Source of the DNA: Lachnospiraceae bacterium | Lineage (GTDB): Bacteria; Bacillota; Clostridia; Lachnospirales; Lachnospiraceae | Length of the DNA: 5,835 bases | Assembly (NCBI GenBank): GCA_019420465.1 | Contig: JAHZHB010000013.1 | Location: forward strand, 1 to 5,835 | Direction: 5' to 3' | Shown here: piece by piece, positions 5,685-5,835 of the stretch | How the letters are laid out: each line of letters opens with the position of its first letter | Position numbering within the stretch: position 1 is the first letter of the stretch | Notes under the pieces: model-generated | What the model saw: only the letters and a program-made list of their open reading frames with translations | Database searches by the model: none | What the model was told of the DNA's origin: nothing | Made by a program: the position numbers and the translations under genes

Positions 5685-5835
5685 GCGCAGCAGGCACCGC
5701 CGCCCTGCGCCTCAAAACTCTCCCCGTCCCACCACCCACAATCTCCCCCTAACCACGCAGCAGGCACCAGCCACCCTGCGCCTCAAAACCCTCCCATCCC
5801 TCCACCCACAATCTCCCCCTAACCGCGCAGCAGGC
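5685..5835 (-). repeat. 70-bp GC-rich tandem repeat (two full units plus the start of a third)
   Basis: Units start at 5685, 5755 and 5825, spaced exactly 70 bases; the array continues beyond the window. Each unit opens with (G/A)CGCAGCAGGCACC, carries a GCGCAG/CTGCGC-type stem followed by CTCAAAA, and closes with CCACCCACAATCTCCCCCTAACC. The minus strand contains four (unit 1) or five (unit 2) runs of three or more G with loops of 1-7 bases, a standard G-quadruplex pattern. A diverged copy lies at 1683-1739. No gene is seen here; it is intergenic upstream of bsh. Confidence 0.85.

Noticed and set aside
5685..5835. Tandem repeat as a CRISPR array
   Set aside because: The repetition covers the whole 70-base period including would-be spacers, so there are no unique spacers, and no cas gene is seen.

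Overview
The window looks like chromosome from a gut Firmicute of the Lachnospiraceae type (Blautia, Dorea or Ruminococcus relatives). This is inferred from the protein flavour, strong AGGAG ribosome sites, a choloylglycine (bile salt) hydrolase and a degenerate GGDEF-EAL protein; no marker gene is present. Every supportable gene lies on the minus strand, so transcription runs from high to low coordinates. Large plus-strand open frames are antisense shadows.

Layout in order of transcription: (1) 5835-5685, a 70-bp tandem repeat that runs off the window, with a G-rich minus strand. (2) 5576-4602, an intact bile salt hydrolase (BSH) gene with all expected catalytic residues. (3) 4601-4446, a short regulatory gap with a 14-bp hairpin, a CcpA/LacI-type operator-like palindrome and a weak promoter. 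(4) 4445-4131, a 104-codon internal slice of a YghZ-type aldo/keto reductase that has its own ribosome site but no catalytic half; it overlaps the next start by 11 nt. (5) 4141-2027, a SulP anion transporter with a STAS domain and an unusual charged C-terminal extension of about 157 residues. (6) 2020-1749, a 272-bp foldback element: two nearly identical ~97-nt arms around two perfect-stem hairpins, predicted to fold as a three-way junction. (7) 1756-1650, a second inverted repeat that brackets a diverged copy of the 70-bp repeat. (8) 1621-964, a broken GGDEF-EAL gene with a missing start, one frameshift and an in-frame loss of most of the EAL core. (9) 960-923, a terminator-like hairpin. (10) 869-841, an extended -10 promoter driving (11) purC, 782-1, cut by the window edge.

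Functionally this is a housekeeping purine gene beside an accessory stretch. BSH deconjugates bile salts in the cytoplasm. SulP probably moves an unidentified anion and appears translationally coupled to the reductase fragment. The two pseudogene-like pieces, the repeats and the foldback element point to a decaying, rearranged region. The item most worth follow-up is the foldback element: nearly all of its arm differences keep pairing only in minus-strand RNA, which hints at a functional transcript.
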